Shown piece by piece: positions 51,712 to 61,571 of a stretch of 64,000 nt of DNA; position 1 is the first letter of the stretch; each line of letters starts with the position of its first letter. A model generated the notes under the pieces. That model did not search any database. It had not been told where the DNA came from and saw nothing but the letters and a program-made list of their open reading frames with translations. A program made the translations under genes and the position numbers. Source of the DNA: Salinivirga cyanobacteriivorans (GTDB lineage: Bacteria > Bacteroidota > Bacteroidia > Bacteroidales > Salinivirgaceae); the NCBI RefSeq assembly GCF_001443605.1, contig NZ_CP013118.1:3993001-4057000 (forward strand), read 5' to 3'.

Positions 51712-53112
51712 ATGAAAAATCAATATTTCATTTCAGGGGCTGCATTGTTCACATTGATCCTGGTTTTATTTACAGGATGTAAAACCACCAATGAAGAACC
51801 GGCTGATACAAATTTTAAAGCTATCGAGGCTTTTAATGAACCTGCAAGGCCAGATGGGCAAAAAGATGTAATTGAACTGCGAGCCGATCCGATTGATACC
51901 GTAAGAATGGCCATTATTGGCCTGGGTATGCGCGGATCGCAGGCTGTAAAACGCTATAATTATATTGAAGGAGCAAAGATTGTTGCGATTGCCGATGTTG
52001 TACCTGAATATGTGCAAAGAGCTCAGGAAATGTTAGCCACTGCAGGCAACCCTGCTGCAGATGAATATACAGGTGCAGAGGATTGGAAAAAAATATGTGA
52101 GCGTGAAGATATTGATTTGGTATATGTGTGTACACACTGGGACTTACATACGCCCATTGCGGTTTATGCCATGGAACATGGTAAACATGTGGCTGTTGAG
52201 GTGCCTGCAGCCTTAACAATAGAAGAATGCTGGCAATTGGTAAATACCGCAGAGCGTACACGAAAGCACTGCATGCAGCTCGAAAATTGCAATTATGATT
52301 TTTTCGAAATGGCTACTTTGAATATGGCTCAGCAAGGTGTTTTTGGAGAAATTGTACATGCCGAAGGTGCCTATATTCATGATCTCAGATGGTTAAACTT
52401 TAAGGAAAAAGATGGTTATTGGGATATGTGGAGGCTTAAGCATCTTGAAAAAGAAGATGGCAATACTTATCCAACCCATGGATTGGGGCCCATTGCTCAT
52501 ATTTTAAATATTCACCGTGGCGACCGTATGAATTATTTAGTATCAATTTCTTCTGACCAGTTCGGCATGTCAGCTTATGCAAAAGACAAGTTTGGTGATA
52601 CATCTCGATATGCCCGGGTAGACTATGCAAAGGGCGATATGAATACTTCTATTATTAAAACTGTAAAAGGTAAGACGATGCTTATACAGCATGATGTGAC
52701 AAGCCCCCGGCCTTATAGCCGTTTACACATGGTGAGCGGCACCAAAGGGTTTGCTCGTAAATGGCCTGAAAAAGGTATCGCTCTGGAGCCGAATGCACAC
52801 CATTTTTTAGATGAGGAGGAAATGCAGGAAATGCTCGAAAAATATGAACATCCAATTGTAACAGAGGTTGGAGAAAAGGCCAAAGAGGTCGGAGGACATG
52901 GTGGTATGGACTTTATTATGGATTACCGCTTGATTTATTGCCTGAGAAATGGATTGCCTCTTGATCAGGATGTATATGATGCTGCCGAATGGTCTGCTAT
53001 TATTCAACTGTCTCGAATTTCAAATAAAAATGAGGGCATGCCGGTAAAAGTGCCCGACTTTACGCGGGGTGCCTGGCAAAAAGTTAACCAGGTGAAGTAT
53101 TACACCAAATAG
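51712..53112 (+). CDS. Gfo/Idh/MocA-family lipoprotein, GH109-like
   Basis: 466 residues. Lipoprotein signal with lipobox LVLFTGC (Cys near 23). The Rossmann domain (about 65-190) has the dinucleotide motif IIGLGMRGS and VYVCTHWDLHTPIAVYAMEHGKHVAVEVP; the C-terminal domain follows. The sequence closely resembles glycoside hydrolase family 109, NAD+-dependent alpha-N-acetylgalactosaminidases that use a transient oxidation mechanism. Lipid-anchored export fits glycan breakdown at the cell envelope. Preceded by a NahK-like kinase and followed at 25 bp by a glycosyltransferase. Confidence 0.85.
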   Translation: MKNQYFISGAALFTLILVLFTGCKTTNEEPADTNFKAIEAFNEPARPDGQKDVIELRADPIDTVRMAIIGLGMRGSQAVKRYNYIEGAKIVAIADVVPEYVQRAQEMLATAGNPAADEYTGAEDWKKICEREDIDLVYVCTHWDLHTPIAVYAMEHGKHVAVEVPAALTIEECWQLVNTAERTRKHCMQLENCNYDFFEMATLNMAQQGVFGEIVHAEGAYIHDLRWLNFKEKDGYWDMWRLKHLEKEDGNTYPTHGLGPIAHILNIHRGDRMNYLVSISSDQFGMSAYAKDKFGDTSRYARVDYAKGDMNTSIIKTVKGKTMLIQHDVTSPRPYSRLHMVSGTKGFARKWPEKGIALEPNAHHFLDEEEMQEMLEKYEHPIVTEVGEKAKEVGGHGGMDFIMDYRLIYCLRNGLPLDQDVYDAAEWSAIIQLSRISNKNEGMPVKVPDFTRGAWQKVNQVKYYTK

Positions 53113-53137
53113 AATTTTAAACCATACAATATTTTTT

Positions 53138-54139
53138 ATGCCTGAAGTTTCTGTTGTGCTTCCGTTTTACAATGCTGAAGATACCCTCAGTGCTGCTATG
53201 GAGAGTATTTCGAGCCAGACGTTACAAAATTTTGAGTGCATACTGGTAAATAATAACGCTACAGACCGTAGTTTGAGCATTGCAGAGCACTATGTGGCTA
53301 AAGATAACAGATTCAGAATAATTCATGAACCCAGGCAGGGAGTGACATACGCTACCAATACCGGTAGCAGCTATGCTAAAAGTCCGAATGTGGCCAGAAT
53401 GGATGCAGATGACATTGCATTACCAACAAAACTGGAGAAGCAATTGGATTTTTTAGGGCAACATCCCGATTACGGAGCTGTTGGTTCACTTGTTAAATTT
53501 GGAGGAGATGCCCATGAGGCTGCCGGTATTAAGCGATTTGTAGATTGGAATAATTCATTGGTGAGTTATGACGATATTTTAGCCAACAGGTTCGTTGAAT
53601 CACCTATTGTAAACCCAACCGCTATGTGGCGTAAGTCTGTGGAACAAGAAATGGGAAGCTTTAGACATGGAGATTTTCCTGAAGATTATGAATTATGGCT
53701 CAGATGGCTGCAGAATGGTGTGAAAATTGCTAAAATTCCTGAAGTCCTTCTGATATGGAATGATCCGCCTGGCAGATTAACCCGTAATGATGAGCGGTAT
53801 AGTTTTGATGCATTTTACAGGATTAAGGCGTACTATCTTAGCTTGTGGCTAAAAAGGCATAATGCCCTAAATCCATACGTATATATTTGGGGAGCAAGCA
53901 GGCGGATTCGAAAACGCGCTCAAATGCTGCAAGAACATGAAATTCAGATCAAAGGGTATATTGATATAAATTTGCGACGGAAAATAGGTGAAAAACTGAT
54001 TCACTATCATGATTTGCCCAACCCAGATGAAGCTTTTATTTTAGTTTACATGCCACATCATGACATAAAAAAGAAAATTAAACAGCATTTGAACAGTAAT
54101 GGATTTTTTGAGGGCTTTAATTGTTTATTTGCAGCATAA
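53138..54139 (+). CDS. Family 2 glycosyltransferase
   Basis: 333 residues. GT-A fold: VSVVLPFYNAEDTL, ILVNNNATDRS, a DxD-type motif in ARMDADDIALP, and the C-terminal acceptor part with EDYELWLRWL. The last 80 residues form a small Rossmann-like domain (YVYIWGASRRIRKRA, IKGYIDIN), seen in some GT2 enzymes. Nucleotide-sugar and acceptor are unknown. Likely last gene of the sugar operon. Confidence 0.88.
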   Translation: MPEVSVVLPFYNAEDTLSAAMESISSQTLQNFECILVNNNATDRSLSIAEHYVAKDNRFRIIHEPRQGVTYATNTGSSYAKSPNVARMDADDIALPTKLEKQLDFLGQHPDYGAVGSLVKFGGDAHEAAGIKRFVDWNNSLVSYDDILANRFVESPIVNPTAMWRKSVEQEMGSFRHGDFPEDYELWLRWLQNGVKIAKIPEVLLIWNDPPGRLTRNDERYSFDAFYRIKAYYLSLWLKRHNALNPYVYIWGASRRIRKRAQMLQEHEIQIKGYIDINLRRKIGEKLIHYHDLPNPDEAFILVYMPHHDIKKKIKQHLNSNGFFEGFNCLFAA

Positions 54140-54223
54140 GAATAATTGGTCGTGCTTTAAAATATAACGTTGATTTGACGCGCAATGATTTTTATTTTTT
54201 GATATTTGTAAAAACACCGCATT

Positions 54224-55432
54224 ATGGAGAGTATAAAAAGCATTTATCGCATTGGCAATGGCCCTTCCAGTAGTCATACTATGGGGCCTAAGAAGGCTGC
54301 AAAACAGTTTTTTGAACAAAACCAAAAGGCAAAAACTTTTAGGGCCACTCTTTTTGGTAGCCTGGCGGCTACCGGAAAAGGTCACCTTACAGATGTGGCC
54401 ATTGCATCTGTATTTCCTGAAGGTGCATTAGAGATTATATGGAAACCAAAAGAATTTAAAAAGAGACACCCCAATGCTGTGAGCTTTGAAGCACTTAATG
54501 AAAATGGTGATGTGATTAATGAATGGACTGCATACAGTATAGGGGGAGGAGCAATAGTTGATGAACACACAAAACTGGAAGAATCTCATATTTATCCATT
54601 TAAAAACATGGATGAAGTTCTGCGGTATTGTAATAGAAATGGGTTGCACTTGTGGGAAGTTGTAGAAGCCTATGAAGATGATGATATCTGGGATTACTTG
54701 CGCAAAGTTTGGGATATAATGGTAGCCTCTGTTGAACGGGGCCTCGAAAACGAGGGTGTGCTGCCCAGTCATTTAAAGTTGCCCCGCAAAGCAGCAAGCT
54801 ATTTAATAAAAGCGAAAGCCTATATCGGATCAATGAGAAAAAGAGCAGAAGTATTTGCTTATGCACTTGCAGTATCAGAAGAGAATGCGGCGGGAGGAAA
54901 AATTGTAACTGCGCCAACTTGCGGTTCTGCAGGTGTGATGCCCTCAGTCCTTTATTATTTAAGGTCACAACATAATTTTTCTGAGGTTAAAATTTTACGC
55001 GCCCTGGCAACAGCAGGCCTGGTGGGTGCCATTGTTAAGATGAATGCCTCTATCTCGGGAGCCGAAGTCGGTTGTCAGGGAGAGATTGGTACTGCCTGCG
55101 CAATGGGTTCGGCCGCCACAACCCAACTCTTTGGCGGCACAATTTTCCAGGTAGAAAATAGCGCTGAAATGGGGCTTGAGCATCACCTTGGTTTAACATG
55201 CGACCCTGTAGGAGGTCTTGTACAAATTCCATGTATTGAGCGTAATGCATTTGCTGCAGCCCGTGCACTTAATCATAATGCTTTTGCTATGCTGAATGAC
55301 GGTCGACATCGCATTAGTTTCGATAAAATAGTACAAACAATGAAGCAAACCGGGCATGATTTACCCAATATTTACAAAGAGACTTCTACGGGAGGGCTTG
55401 CACTGTTTAGTGGAATGGCCGACGATGAATAA
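54224..55432 (+). CDS. sdaA: L-serine ammonia-lyase, iron-sulfur type, single chain
   Basis: 402 residues, 4Fe-4S-dependent L-serine dehydratase giving pyruvate and ammonia. The N-terminal beta domain (GNGPSSSHTMGP) and C-terminal alpha domain are in one chain. Cluster cysteines lie in APTCGSAG, LTCDPVGG and IPCIERN, with EVGCQGEIG nearby. Length is a little under the 450-460 residues of E. coli SdaA. Oxygen-sensitive enzymes of this type fit an anaerobic or microaerobic lifestyle. Ends 3 bp from the convergent DUF481-like gene. Confidence 0.92.
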   Translation: MESIKSIYRIGNGPSSSHTMGPKKAAKQFFEQNQKAKTFRATLFGSLAATGKGHLTDVAIASVFPEGALEIIWKPKEFKKRHPNAVSFEALNENGDVINEWTAYSIGGGAIVDEHTKLEESHIYPFKNMDEVLRYCNRNGLHLWEVVEAYEDDDIWDYLRKVWDIMVASVERGLENEGVLPSHLKLPRKAASYLIKAKAYIGSMRKRAEVFAYALAVSEENAAGGKIVTAPTCGSAGVMPSVLYYLRSQHNFSEVKILRALATAGLVGAIVKMNASISGAEVGCQGEIGTACAMGSAATTQLFGGTIFQVENSAEMGLEHHLGLTCDPVGGLVQIPCIERNAFAAARALNHNAFAMLNDGRHRISFDKIVQTMKQTGHDLPNIYKETSTGGLALFSGMADDE

Positions 55433-55435
55433 CTA

Positions 55436-56188
55436 TTAAAATTCCCATTTAATGCCGTTGCGCACAACCGAATAAAAGTTTGTTACATCTTTCGGTGGTT
55501 GAGTTTCATAGGTTAAAGTAGTATTTACTACCAAACTTAATTTATGAATCAGGCGTATTTGAATTTGTGCCTCACCGGCAATATTGTGGTTAGAAAAGTC
55601 TTGCACAGATGGCTGAAAATAAACGATGCCTGAGAGTTTGGCAGCTTCAGAGATATTCCATAGCAGATTTGTATACAGGTTGATCCGCCAATTGTATTGC
55701 CCTGCAGCATTGTAGGTAAATTGTCTTTCTTCATACATGGCTGATAAGCCTGTAAACCATTTTAAAGAGTCGCCAGCAATAATATTTAATCTTAATCCCA
55801 GACCACCGAGTGACCTGTATTTAATTTTTCGTAAATCATTGAATTGATATTGACCGAAGGCCTCTATTGCAAAAATTGAATCTATAAAATAGTTGTACCT
55901 TAAATGTTCATATCCCTTATCCTGCAGATTCTCTTTTCCGGCACTTATGTAATCCCAACTGGTAAACGACATCAAATAATGCCGCCCCGTGCGTAGATAT
56001 AAATCACTACTTACGGTATTTTGCCAAATAACTTTTTTACTGTCCTCATATTGCAAACTTGCCTGAAGGTTTCCGTAAAAGGCTTTGTTTTTGTCAGTGC
56101 GCTGTTTTTCAATATTTACAACTTGTGCATCGAGGTTGTTAAAGGTGCTGATTACCAATATGATTACAGGGAAAAGGAATCTGTACAT
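55436..56188 (-). CDS. DUF481-like outer-membrane beta-barrel protein
   Basis: 250 residues. Signal peptide 1-21 (NLDAQ). The rest consists of amphipathic strands with aromatic girdle residues, ending in aromatic Phe (GIKWEF), the classic C-terminus of an outer-membrane barrel. The layout matches DUF481 (YdiY-like) proteins. Function unknown. Confidence 0.75.
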   Translation of the reverse strand: MYRFLFPVIILVISTFNNLDAQVVNIEKQRTDKNKAFYGNLQASLQYEDSKKVIWQNTVSSDLYLRTGRHYLMSFTSWDYISAGKENLQDKGYEHLRYNYFIDSIFAIEAFGQYQFNDLRKIKYRSLGGLGLRLNIIAGDSLKWFTGLSAMYEERQFTYNAAGQYNWRINLYTNLLWNISEAAKLSGIVYFQPSVQDFSNHNIAGEAQIQIRLIHKLSLVVNTTLTYETQPPKDVTNFYSVVRNGIKWEF

Positions 56189-56296
56189 GAAGTAAGTTTT
56201 AATAAATTTTTTATGAATCGGTTATTAAGGCTGTGAATTTATTAATTTTATTGTTTTGCACAAGATTTGATGGTTGTATAATACCAAATATAAAAC

Positions 56297-57751
56297 ATGA
56301 ATCGATTATTATTGATCATATTTCTACTCTGTATGACGCTGAAGCCGGCGTTTACACAGGATATGCTTGGTTATGTGGAGGTCAAAGGTAGTGTGAAAGA
56401 TGGCCTAAGACCCTTACCAAATGCCAATGTGGAAATATATGCTAATAATACATTGCTTAAGTTAGAAACTACCGATATAACGGGCAACTTTGCTTTTATA
56501 CTTGAGCTTAACCGTGACTATGAAATAAAATTTACACGGGAGTTTTATGTTACTAAAATAATTGAATTTAATACAGATGTAAGACAGAATGAACTGGGAA
56601 TTTGGTTGTTTCAGTTTACAGTTGAGCTTTTTCCTGATATAGAAGGAATAGATTTTTCTTTTCTTGAGAAAGAACCCGTTGGTAAAATTAGTTATGAATT
56701 TAATTATGGCGAGTTTGAGCATGACCATCAATATACCAGGAAGGTACATGAGCGTATAAAAGATTTGCTGGAGAATTATAATTCGGCCAGAGGCGATGCT
56801 TATGAAAAAGTAGTAAAACGCGCAGATAGTTTGCTTAAGAACGGAGAGCAAATTAATGCATTAAATGCTTACCGAAGGGCATCTATTCTCGATCGCTCTA
56901 ATGATTATCCCGCAGAACAAATGCTGAAAATCGATAAGGATTTAAAAAAGAGTTTAAAAGGTTACGATCGGTATATCAGTTTGCTTCAAAATGCTGATTC
57001 ATTGTTTAAGCACCATCGGTTCAGACAAGCCAGGTTCCATTATAACCTTGCGCTTGATATTGTAAAGGGCAGTTCATATGCGCGCTACAAAGTGAAGCAT
57101 ATTAATCAACTGCTGCCTGTGTTTGATCCTTCCTATATTAGATTACAACAATATCGCCGGTTTTTAGCGAAAGCAGATCAACTTGTTAGTGAGGTGAAAT
57201 ACAGAGAAGCAATTGATTATTACAATAATGCATTGTCAATTCAGAAGGGAGATACTTATGCATTGAAACAGATTAGTTTTTTAAGAAGCCAGCTTGCCAG
57301 GAAACAGAATCAATCAGATAAGCATCGTAAGTATCAGGAATATGTAGATTTGGCTGATCGTTATTTTGAAGGTCAGGCATTTAGTGCTGCGCGTGTAGCT
57401 TACCTTAAAGCTTTAGAAATCAATCCTGATCAAAGATATCCACAAATCCAGGTTGAAAAAATTGATCGCATTCTTTACCCTGAAAAAATAAAAGAGAATG
57501 AAAAAGAATTTCCGAGTTTCACTAAAGTGGAGCGAAACGATATTTTTTTAAATAAACTGGCACGAAAATATCCAAATGGAAAAACAGTGGAGTACTATGA
57601 CCTGCCCGGGAAAAAAATTACGCGGGTTATCATTGTAGAAAACAAATTGGCCAGCGAGTATCTTGAAGTAAGATATGATTATGGAACATTCTTCTTTCGA
57701 AATGGGCAAAATATATCAAGGGCCATATTTATTTCTGAGACAAACAGGTAA
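56297..57751 (+). CDS. Secreted protein with carboxypeptidase-regulatory-like and helical repeat domains
   Basis: 484 residues. Signal peptide 1-20. Residues of about 27-115 resemble the carboxypeptidase D regulatory-like beta domain (GSVKDGLRPLPNANVEIYANN, DITGNFAFIL). About 150-400 are TPR-like helical repeats (ADSLLKNGEQINALNAYRRASILD; ADSLFKHHRFRQARFHYNLALDI; ADQLVSEVKYREAIDYYNNALSI; ADRYFEGQAFSAARVAYLKALEI). The C-terminal 80 residues are a small beta domain. Such chains occur in Bacteroidota envelope and gliding/secretion accessories; the role here is unknown. Confidence 0.75.
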   Translation: MNRLLLIIFLLCMTLKPAFTQDMLGYVEVKGSVKDGLRPLPNANVEIYANNTLLKLETTDITGNFAFILELNRDYEIKFTREFYVTKIIEFNTDVRQNELGIWLFQFTVELFPDIEGIDFSFLEKEPVGKISYEFNYGEFEHDHQYTRKVHERIKDLLENYNSARGDAYEKVVKRADSLLKNGEQINALNAYRRASILDRSNDYPAEQMLKIDKDLKKSLKGYDRYISLLQNADSLFKHHRFRQARFHYNLALDIVKGSSYARYKVKHINQLLPVFDPSYIRLQQYRRFLAKADQLVSEVKYREAIDYYNNALSIQKGDTYALKQISFLRSQLARKQNQSDKHRKYQEYVDLADRYFEGQAFSAARVAYLKALEINPDQRYPQIQVEKIDRILYPEKIKENEKEFPSFTKVERNDIFLNKLARKYPNGKTVEYYDLPGKKITRVIIVENKLASEYLEVRYDYGTFFFRNGQNISRAIFISETNR

Positions 57752-57827
57752 ATTGCTCTAATGTTTGATGTCTGTTTTAATGTGCAGATGTTAATAGGTG
57801 CTTGTCCAGGTAAATAATTGTGCTTCT

Positions 57828-57858
57828 TTTATTCGCTCATCATAATTTGCTAACTTTG
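57828..57858 (+). promoter_or_regulatory. Promoter of smpB
   Basis: TTTA (57828-57831), 19 bases, TAACTTTG (57851-57858). The -7 element is a full match to TAnnTTTG at exact spacing. Start near 57865, about 26 bases before the ATG. Confidence 0.6.
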
Positions 57859-57890
57859 CAAGACCGTTTTAAATTGAAAATTGAGCGTAA

Positions 57891-58334
57891 ATGAATATCA
57901 ACATAAAGAATAAGAAGGCATCTTTCGAATATGAATTTATTGAAACATTCGTGGCTGGAATTCAGCTTACAGGCACTGAGATAAAATCTATTCGACAAGG
58001 TAAGGCCAGTATTGCCGAAGCCTACTGCTATTTTGACCGTGGAGAATTATGGGTAAAAAGTATGCATATAGCTGAATATAGCTTCGGTAACCGTTTTAAC
58101 CATGAAATGAAGCGGGAGCGGAAATTGTTGTTAAATAAAAAGGAACTTAGAAAGCTACAAAGAAAAATTAAAGAGAAAGGCCTCACAATTATCCCCACAA
58201 GACTATTTGTTAATGATCGGGGATGGGCAAAAATGAAGATCGCCCTTGCAAAAGGGAAAAAGGTTTACGATAAGCGCCAATCTATTAAGGAGAAAGATAT
58301 GAAAAGGGATATGGATCGTATTCGGAAATTTTAG
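57891..58334 (+). CDS. smpB: SsrA-binding protein SmpB
   Basis: 147 residues, the tmRNA partner in ribosome rescue (trans-translation). Typical motifs: [48 protein letters not shown] and the basic C-terminal tail that enters the mRNA channel ([16 protein letters not shown]). Full length. The ssrA gene is not in this window. Confidence 0.96.
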   Translation: MNINIKNKKASFEYEFIETFVAGIQLTGTEIKSIRQGKASIAEAYCYFDRGELWVKSMHIAEYSFGNRFNHEMKRERKLLLNKKELRKLQRKIKEKGLTIIPTRLFVNDRGWAKMKIALAKGKKVYDKRQSIKEKDMKRDMDRIRKF

Positions 58335-58355
58335 GTAATAATTTTAATAAAAATA

Positions 58356-58396
58356 AAAAGCCAGCATCACGTAATATAGTGATACTGGCTTTTTTA
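58356..58396. terminator. Bidirectional terminator between smpB and fhs
   Basis: AAAAGCCAG-C-ATCAC and GTGATA-CTGGCTTTT arms with a loop of about eight bases, A run on the left and six T on the right. Serves both convergent genes. Confidence 0.85.
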
Positions 58397-58417
58397 TTCT
58401 AAGGCCATTAAATTTCA

Positions 58418-60082
58418 TTAAAATAGTCCTGAAATATTACCATCATCATCGACATCAATTTTTTCAGCCGATGGTGCTTTAGGTAAGCCGGGCATACGCA
58501 TTATTTTGCCTGTAATGGGCACTACAAATCCGGCGCCTGATGATAGCTCTATTTCTCTTACAGTTACTACAAAATCTTTAGGGCGGCCAATTAGTTTAGG
58601 ATTGTCTGATAATGATTTTTGCGTTTTTGCAATACAAACCGGTAAATTATCGAGACCCAGCTCCTTGATTTTTTTGAGATCGGCTTTTGCTCTTGAGGTG
58701 TAATCAATAGCGGCGGCACCATAAATATTTTTAGCCACAGTTTCAATTTTCTTCGGAATATCCCATTCCCAATCATACATGGGTTTAAATTTGTTTTCGC
58801 ATTGATCAACAACCGCTTTAACCTCAGTGGCCAAATCTTCGGCACCTTTACCTCCTTGCCCCCAAACGTCGGCTACTACAGCTTTAATGCCTCGATCCTC
58901 GGTACGTTTTTTTATGTATTCCAACTCTTCGTCGGTGTCAGTGGCAAATTTGTTAATTGCTACAACTGCACAAACATTAAATGCCTGTATATTTTCAAGG
59001 TGTTTCTCCAGGTTGCTGATTCCGGCTTTGAGTGCTTCCATATTGGGTTCATTTACCTTGTCAAGGTCGGCACCGCCGTGGTACTTAAGTGCCCTTGCAG
59101 TGGCTACCAATACTACTGCTTTTGGCGATAACCCTGATGATTGACACTTGATGTCGAAGAATTTTTCGGCACCAAGGTCGAATCCAAAACCAGCTTCGGT
59201 TACTACGTAATCAGATAATGACATGCCCATTTTTGTGGCAATAACAGAGTTGGTACCCTGTGCAATGTTTGCAAATGGTCCGCCATGTATAAATGCAGGC
59301 GTATTTTCGAGTGTTTGTACCAGGTTAGGTTTTATGGCATCGCGTAGCAGTGCGGCCATGGCACCGTGGGCTTTAAGGTCGCGTGCATAAACTGGTTTTT
59401 TATCAAATGTGTATCCAATGAATATATTACCAATGCGTTCTTTTAGGTCTTTGAAATCTTCTGCAAGGCATAAAATGGCCATAATTTCTGATGCTGCGGT
59501 GATGTCAAACCCTGTTTCACGCGGGAAACCTGATGTGCGTCCACCAAGTCCGACTATTGAATTACGCAGCGAACGGTCATTCATATCCATTACTCTTTTC
59601 CAGAGCACAGTACGCGGATCGATATTTAATGTACGATGCTGTACTGCATTATCGATCATTGCGGCGAGCAGGTTATGCGCTTTTTCGATGGCAGCAAAAT
59701 CTCCTGTAAAGTGCAAATTGATATCTTCCATGGGCAGCACCTGCGACATTCCGCCACCGGTGGCTCCGCCTTTAATGCCAAATACAGGCCCTAAGGAGGG
59801 CTCTCTGAGCACGACGCTCGAATCTGCTCCAATGTGATTTAATCCCTGCGACAGACCAATTGATATTGTTGTTTTTCCTTCTCCTGCAGGGGTTGGGGAA
59901 ATTGCTGATACTAGTATTAGATTGTTCTTTTTAACTTTCTCCGGATCAATGTAATTTAAAGGTACTTTTGCTTTATAATTTCCGTAAAGCTCTAAATCTT
60001 TACTGTCAATTCCGAGTTTTGATCCGATATCGGTAATCGGTTGAATTTTAGCCTCGTTTGCAATTTGTATGTCTGACTTCAT
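58418..60082 (-). CDS. fhs: Formate-tetrahydrofolate ligase
   Basis: 554 residues, ATP-dependent formyl-THF synthetase of one-carbon metabolism. P-loop TPAGEGKTT (about 64-72), REPSLGPVFGIKGGATGGG substrate region, and FATDTDEE near the middle. Full family length. Provides 10-formyl-THF for purines or takes part in formate and serine/glycine metabolism. Monocistronic. Confidence 0.96.
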   Translation of the reverse strand: MKSDIQIANEAKIQPITDIGSKLGIDSKDLELYGNYKAKVPLNYIDPEKVKKNNLILVSAISPTPAGEGKTTISIGLSQGLNHIGADSSVVLREPSLGPVFGIKGGATGGGMSQVLPMEDINLHFTGDFAAIEKAHNLLAAMIDNAVQHRTLNIDPRTVLWKRVMDMNDRSLRNSIVGLGGRTSGFPRETGFDITAASEIMAILCLAEDFKDLKERIGNIFIGYTFDKKPVYARDLKAHGAMAALLRDAIKPNLVQTLENTPAFIHGGPFANIAQGTNSVIATKMGMSLSDYVVTEAGFGFDLGAEKFFDIKCQSSGLSPKAVVLVATARALKYHGGADLDKVNEPNMEALKAGISNLEKHLENIQAFNVCAVVAINKFATDTDEELEYIKKRTEDRGIKAVVADVWGQGGKGAEDLATEVKAVVDQCENKFKPMYDWEWDIPKKIETVAKNIYGAAAIDYTSRAKADLKKIKELGLDNLPVCIAKTQKSLSDNPKLIGRPKDFVVTVREIELSSGAGFVVPITGKIMRMPGLPKAPSAEKIDVDDDGNISGLF

Positions 60083-60223
60083 AATTTTAATATATTTTAT
60101 ATTTAATTATATAGATATTTTGAGTTATATGAATCAAATAAAATACCAATACCCGTCTGAAATGGAACGAACAACAAAATGCTTTTGGATTCAAAAACAA
60201 TTTGTTTGCTAATGGATCGCAAA

Positions 60224-61492
60224 TCAGGTTTTTAGCTTTTTCTTTTTTGCCGCAGGAAACAGTACATTATTCAGAATAAGCCGATATCCGGGGGAGTGTA
60301 AATGTAAATGAAGGTCAGTTGGGGGATCACCGACAAAATGTCTGAAATCTTCCGGGTCATGTCCGCCATAAAATGTCCAGAATCCCTTACCATAGGTTCC
60401 GTGTATGTACCGGGCTTCACCGGCACTTTTGTTTTGGCCCATAATTAACACATCAGGTTTGATGAACTTTTTATTGTAGGCCGTGGTCTGGCCCATAAAA
60501 CCTTTAATGATATCAGTGTGGTTTTGACACAACATGGTTGGTACCGGATCCCATTTTGCCGAAAAGTCAAAAAGCGTAAAATAGTCCTTTTCTTTGTTGA
60601 CGTTTCTGTTTTGAGTTACGTCAATGTTTGAAAATTCATATTCGTAGGGATTTAGGCTTATTGTAAAGTCGGTAAAAGCCAGTGTATTGCTGTAATCGAG
60701 TTTTTCCTGGCAGTTTGGAGCAGGTGGGTCGCCATCGAAAACCTCCGCGCAAATATCGGTATTGTGCGCAGCCAGGGCAATATCAAAGGAGTCGGTGCCA
60801 CTGCACATTGAGAACAAAAAGCCACCACTGTTTACGTATGATTTGATGGTGGTTACCACAGCAAGCTTAAGTTTCGATACTTTTTCGAATCCTAAAGCAC
60901 GGGCTTTTTCTTCTTCGCTGCGCACCTGGTTTCTGTACCAGGCTGTATGATGATAGGCCCCGTAAAATTTTCCGTATTGCCCTGTAAAATCTTCATGGTG
61001 CATGTGCAGCCAATCGTATTTCTTGAGTGCACCATCCAGAATTTCACGATCGTAAATTACATCGTAAGGGATTTCGGCATAGGTGAGTGCAAGTGTAACA
61101 GCGTCGTCCCATGGCAGTTTGTCTTTCGGACTGTAAACTGCAATATTGGGTGCTTTATCCAGTTTCACAATATCCATATTCATATCGGGCTGCGATATTT
61201 TGTTAACAATGGCATTGCGTTTTGCATCTGCAATAACTTCATAGGAGACACCTCTGATCATACACTCATCTTCAATCTCTGTTGCCATGGGTAGCAAAAA
61301 ACTTCCACCTCTGTAGTTCAATAACCACCATCCGGAAACATCATTTTGAAGCGTCCAGTAGGTTATGCCATAAGCTTTTAGATGGTTTTTTTGTGTTTCG
61401 TCCATCGGAATTAATATAAAAGCTGCATGCAGCCACTGAAAGCTCATGAATAGTAAAAGAAGAATGAGGGCGGATTTTTTTAAATATTGCAT
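60224..61492 (-). CDS. Conserved secreted protein, often labelled asparagine synthetase B
   Basis: 422 residues. Signal peptide 1-23 (WLHAA). The opening FILIPMDETQKNHLKAYGI is characteristic of a Bacteroidota family that carries the name asparagine synthetase B in databases. It has neither the N-terminal Cys glutaminase nor the PP-loop of AsnB, and a signal peptide makes that function impossible. A class I amidotransferase-like (flavodoxin-like) core is suggested by SGGFLFSMCSGTDSFD, with HGTYGKGFWTFYGGHDPEDF toward the end. Real function unknown; periplasmic or surface location. Confidence 0.7.
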   Translation of the reverse strand: MQYLKKSALILLLLFMSFQWLHAAFILIPMDETQKNHLKAYGITYWTLQNDVSGWWLLNYRGGSFLLPMATEIEDECMIRGVSYEVIADAKRNAIVNKISQPDMNMDIVKLDKAPNIAVYSPKDKLPWDDAVTLALTYAEIPYDVIYDREILDGALKKYDWLHMHHEDFTGQYGKFYGAYHHTAWYRNQVRSEEEKARALGFEKVSKLKLAVVTTIKSYVNSGGFLFSMCSGTDSFDIALAAHNTDICAEVFDGDPPAPNCQEKLDYSNTLAFTDFTISLNPYEYEFSNIDVTQNRNVNKEKDYFTLFDFSAKWDPVPTMLCQNHTDIIKGFMGQTTAYNKKFIKPDVLIMGQNKSAGEARYIHGTYGKGFWTFYGGHDPEDFRHFVGDPPTDLHLHLHSPGYRLILNNVLFPAAKKKKLKT

Positions 61493-61571
61493 TTTTTGAT
61501 ATTTCTTTATTACACTCTGTGTAATGGCTAACGAAGAAAGGCGATATATGTTTTGTGTTTACATTGAATGA

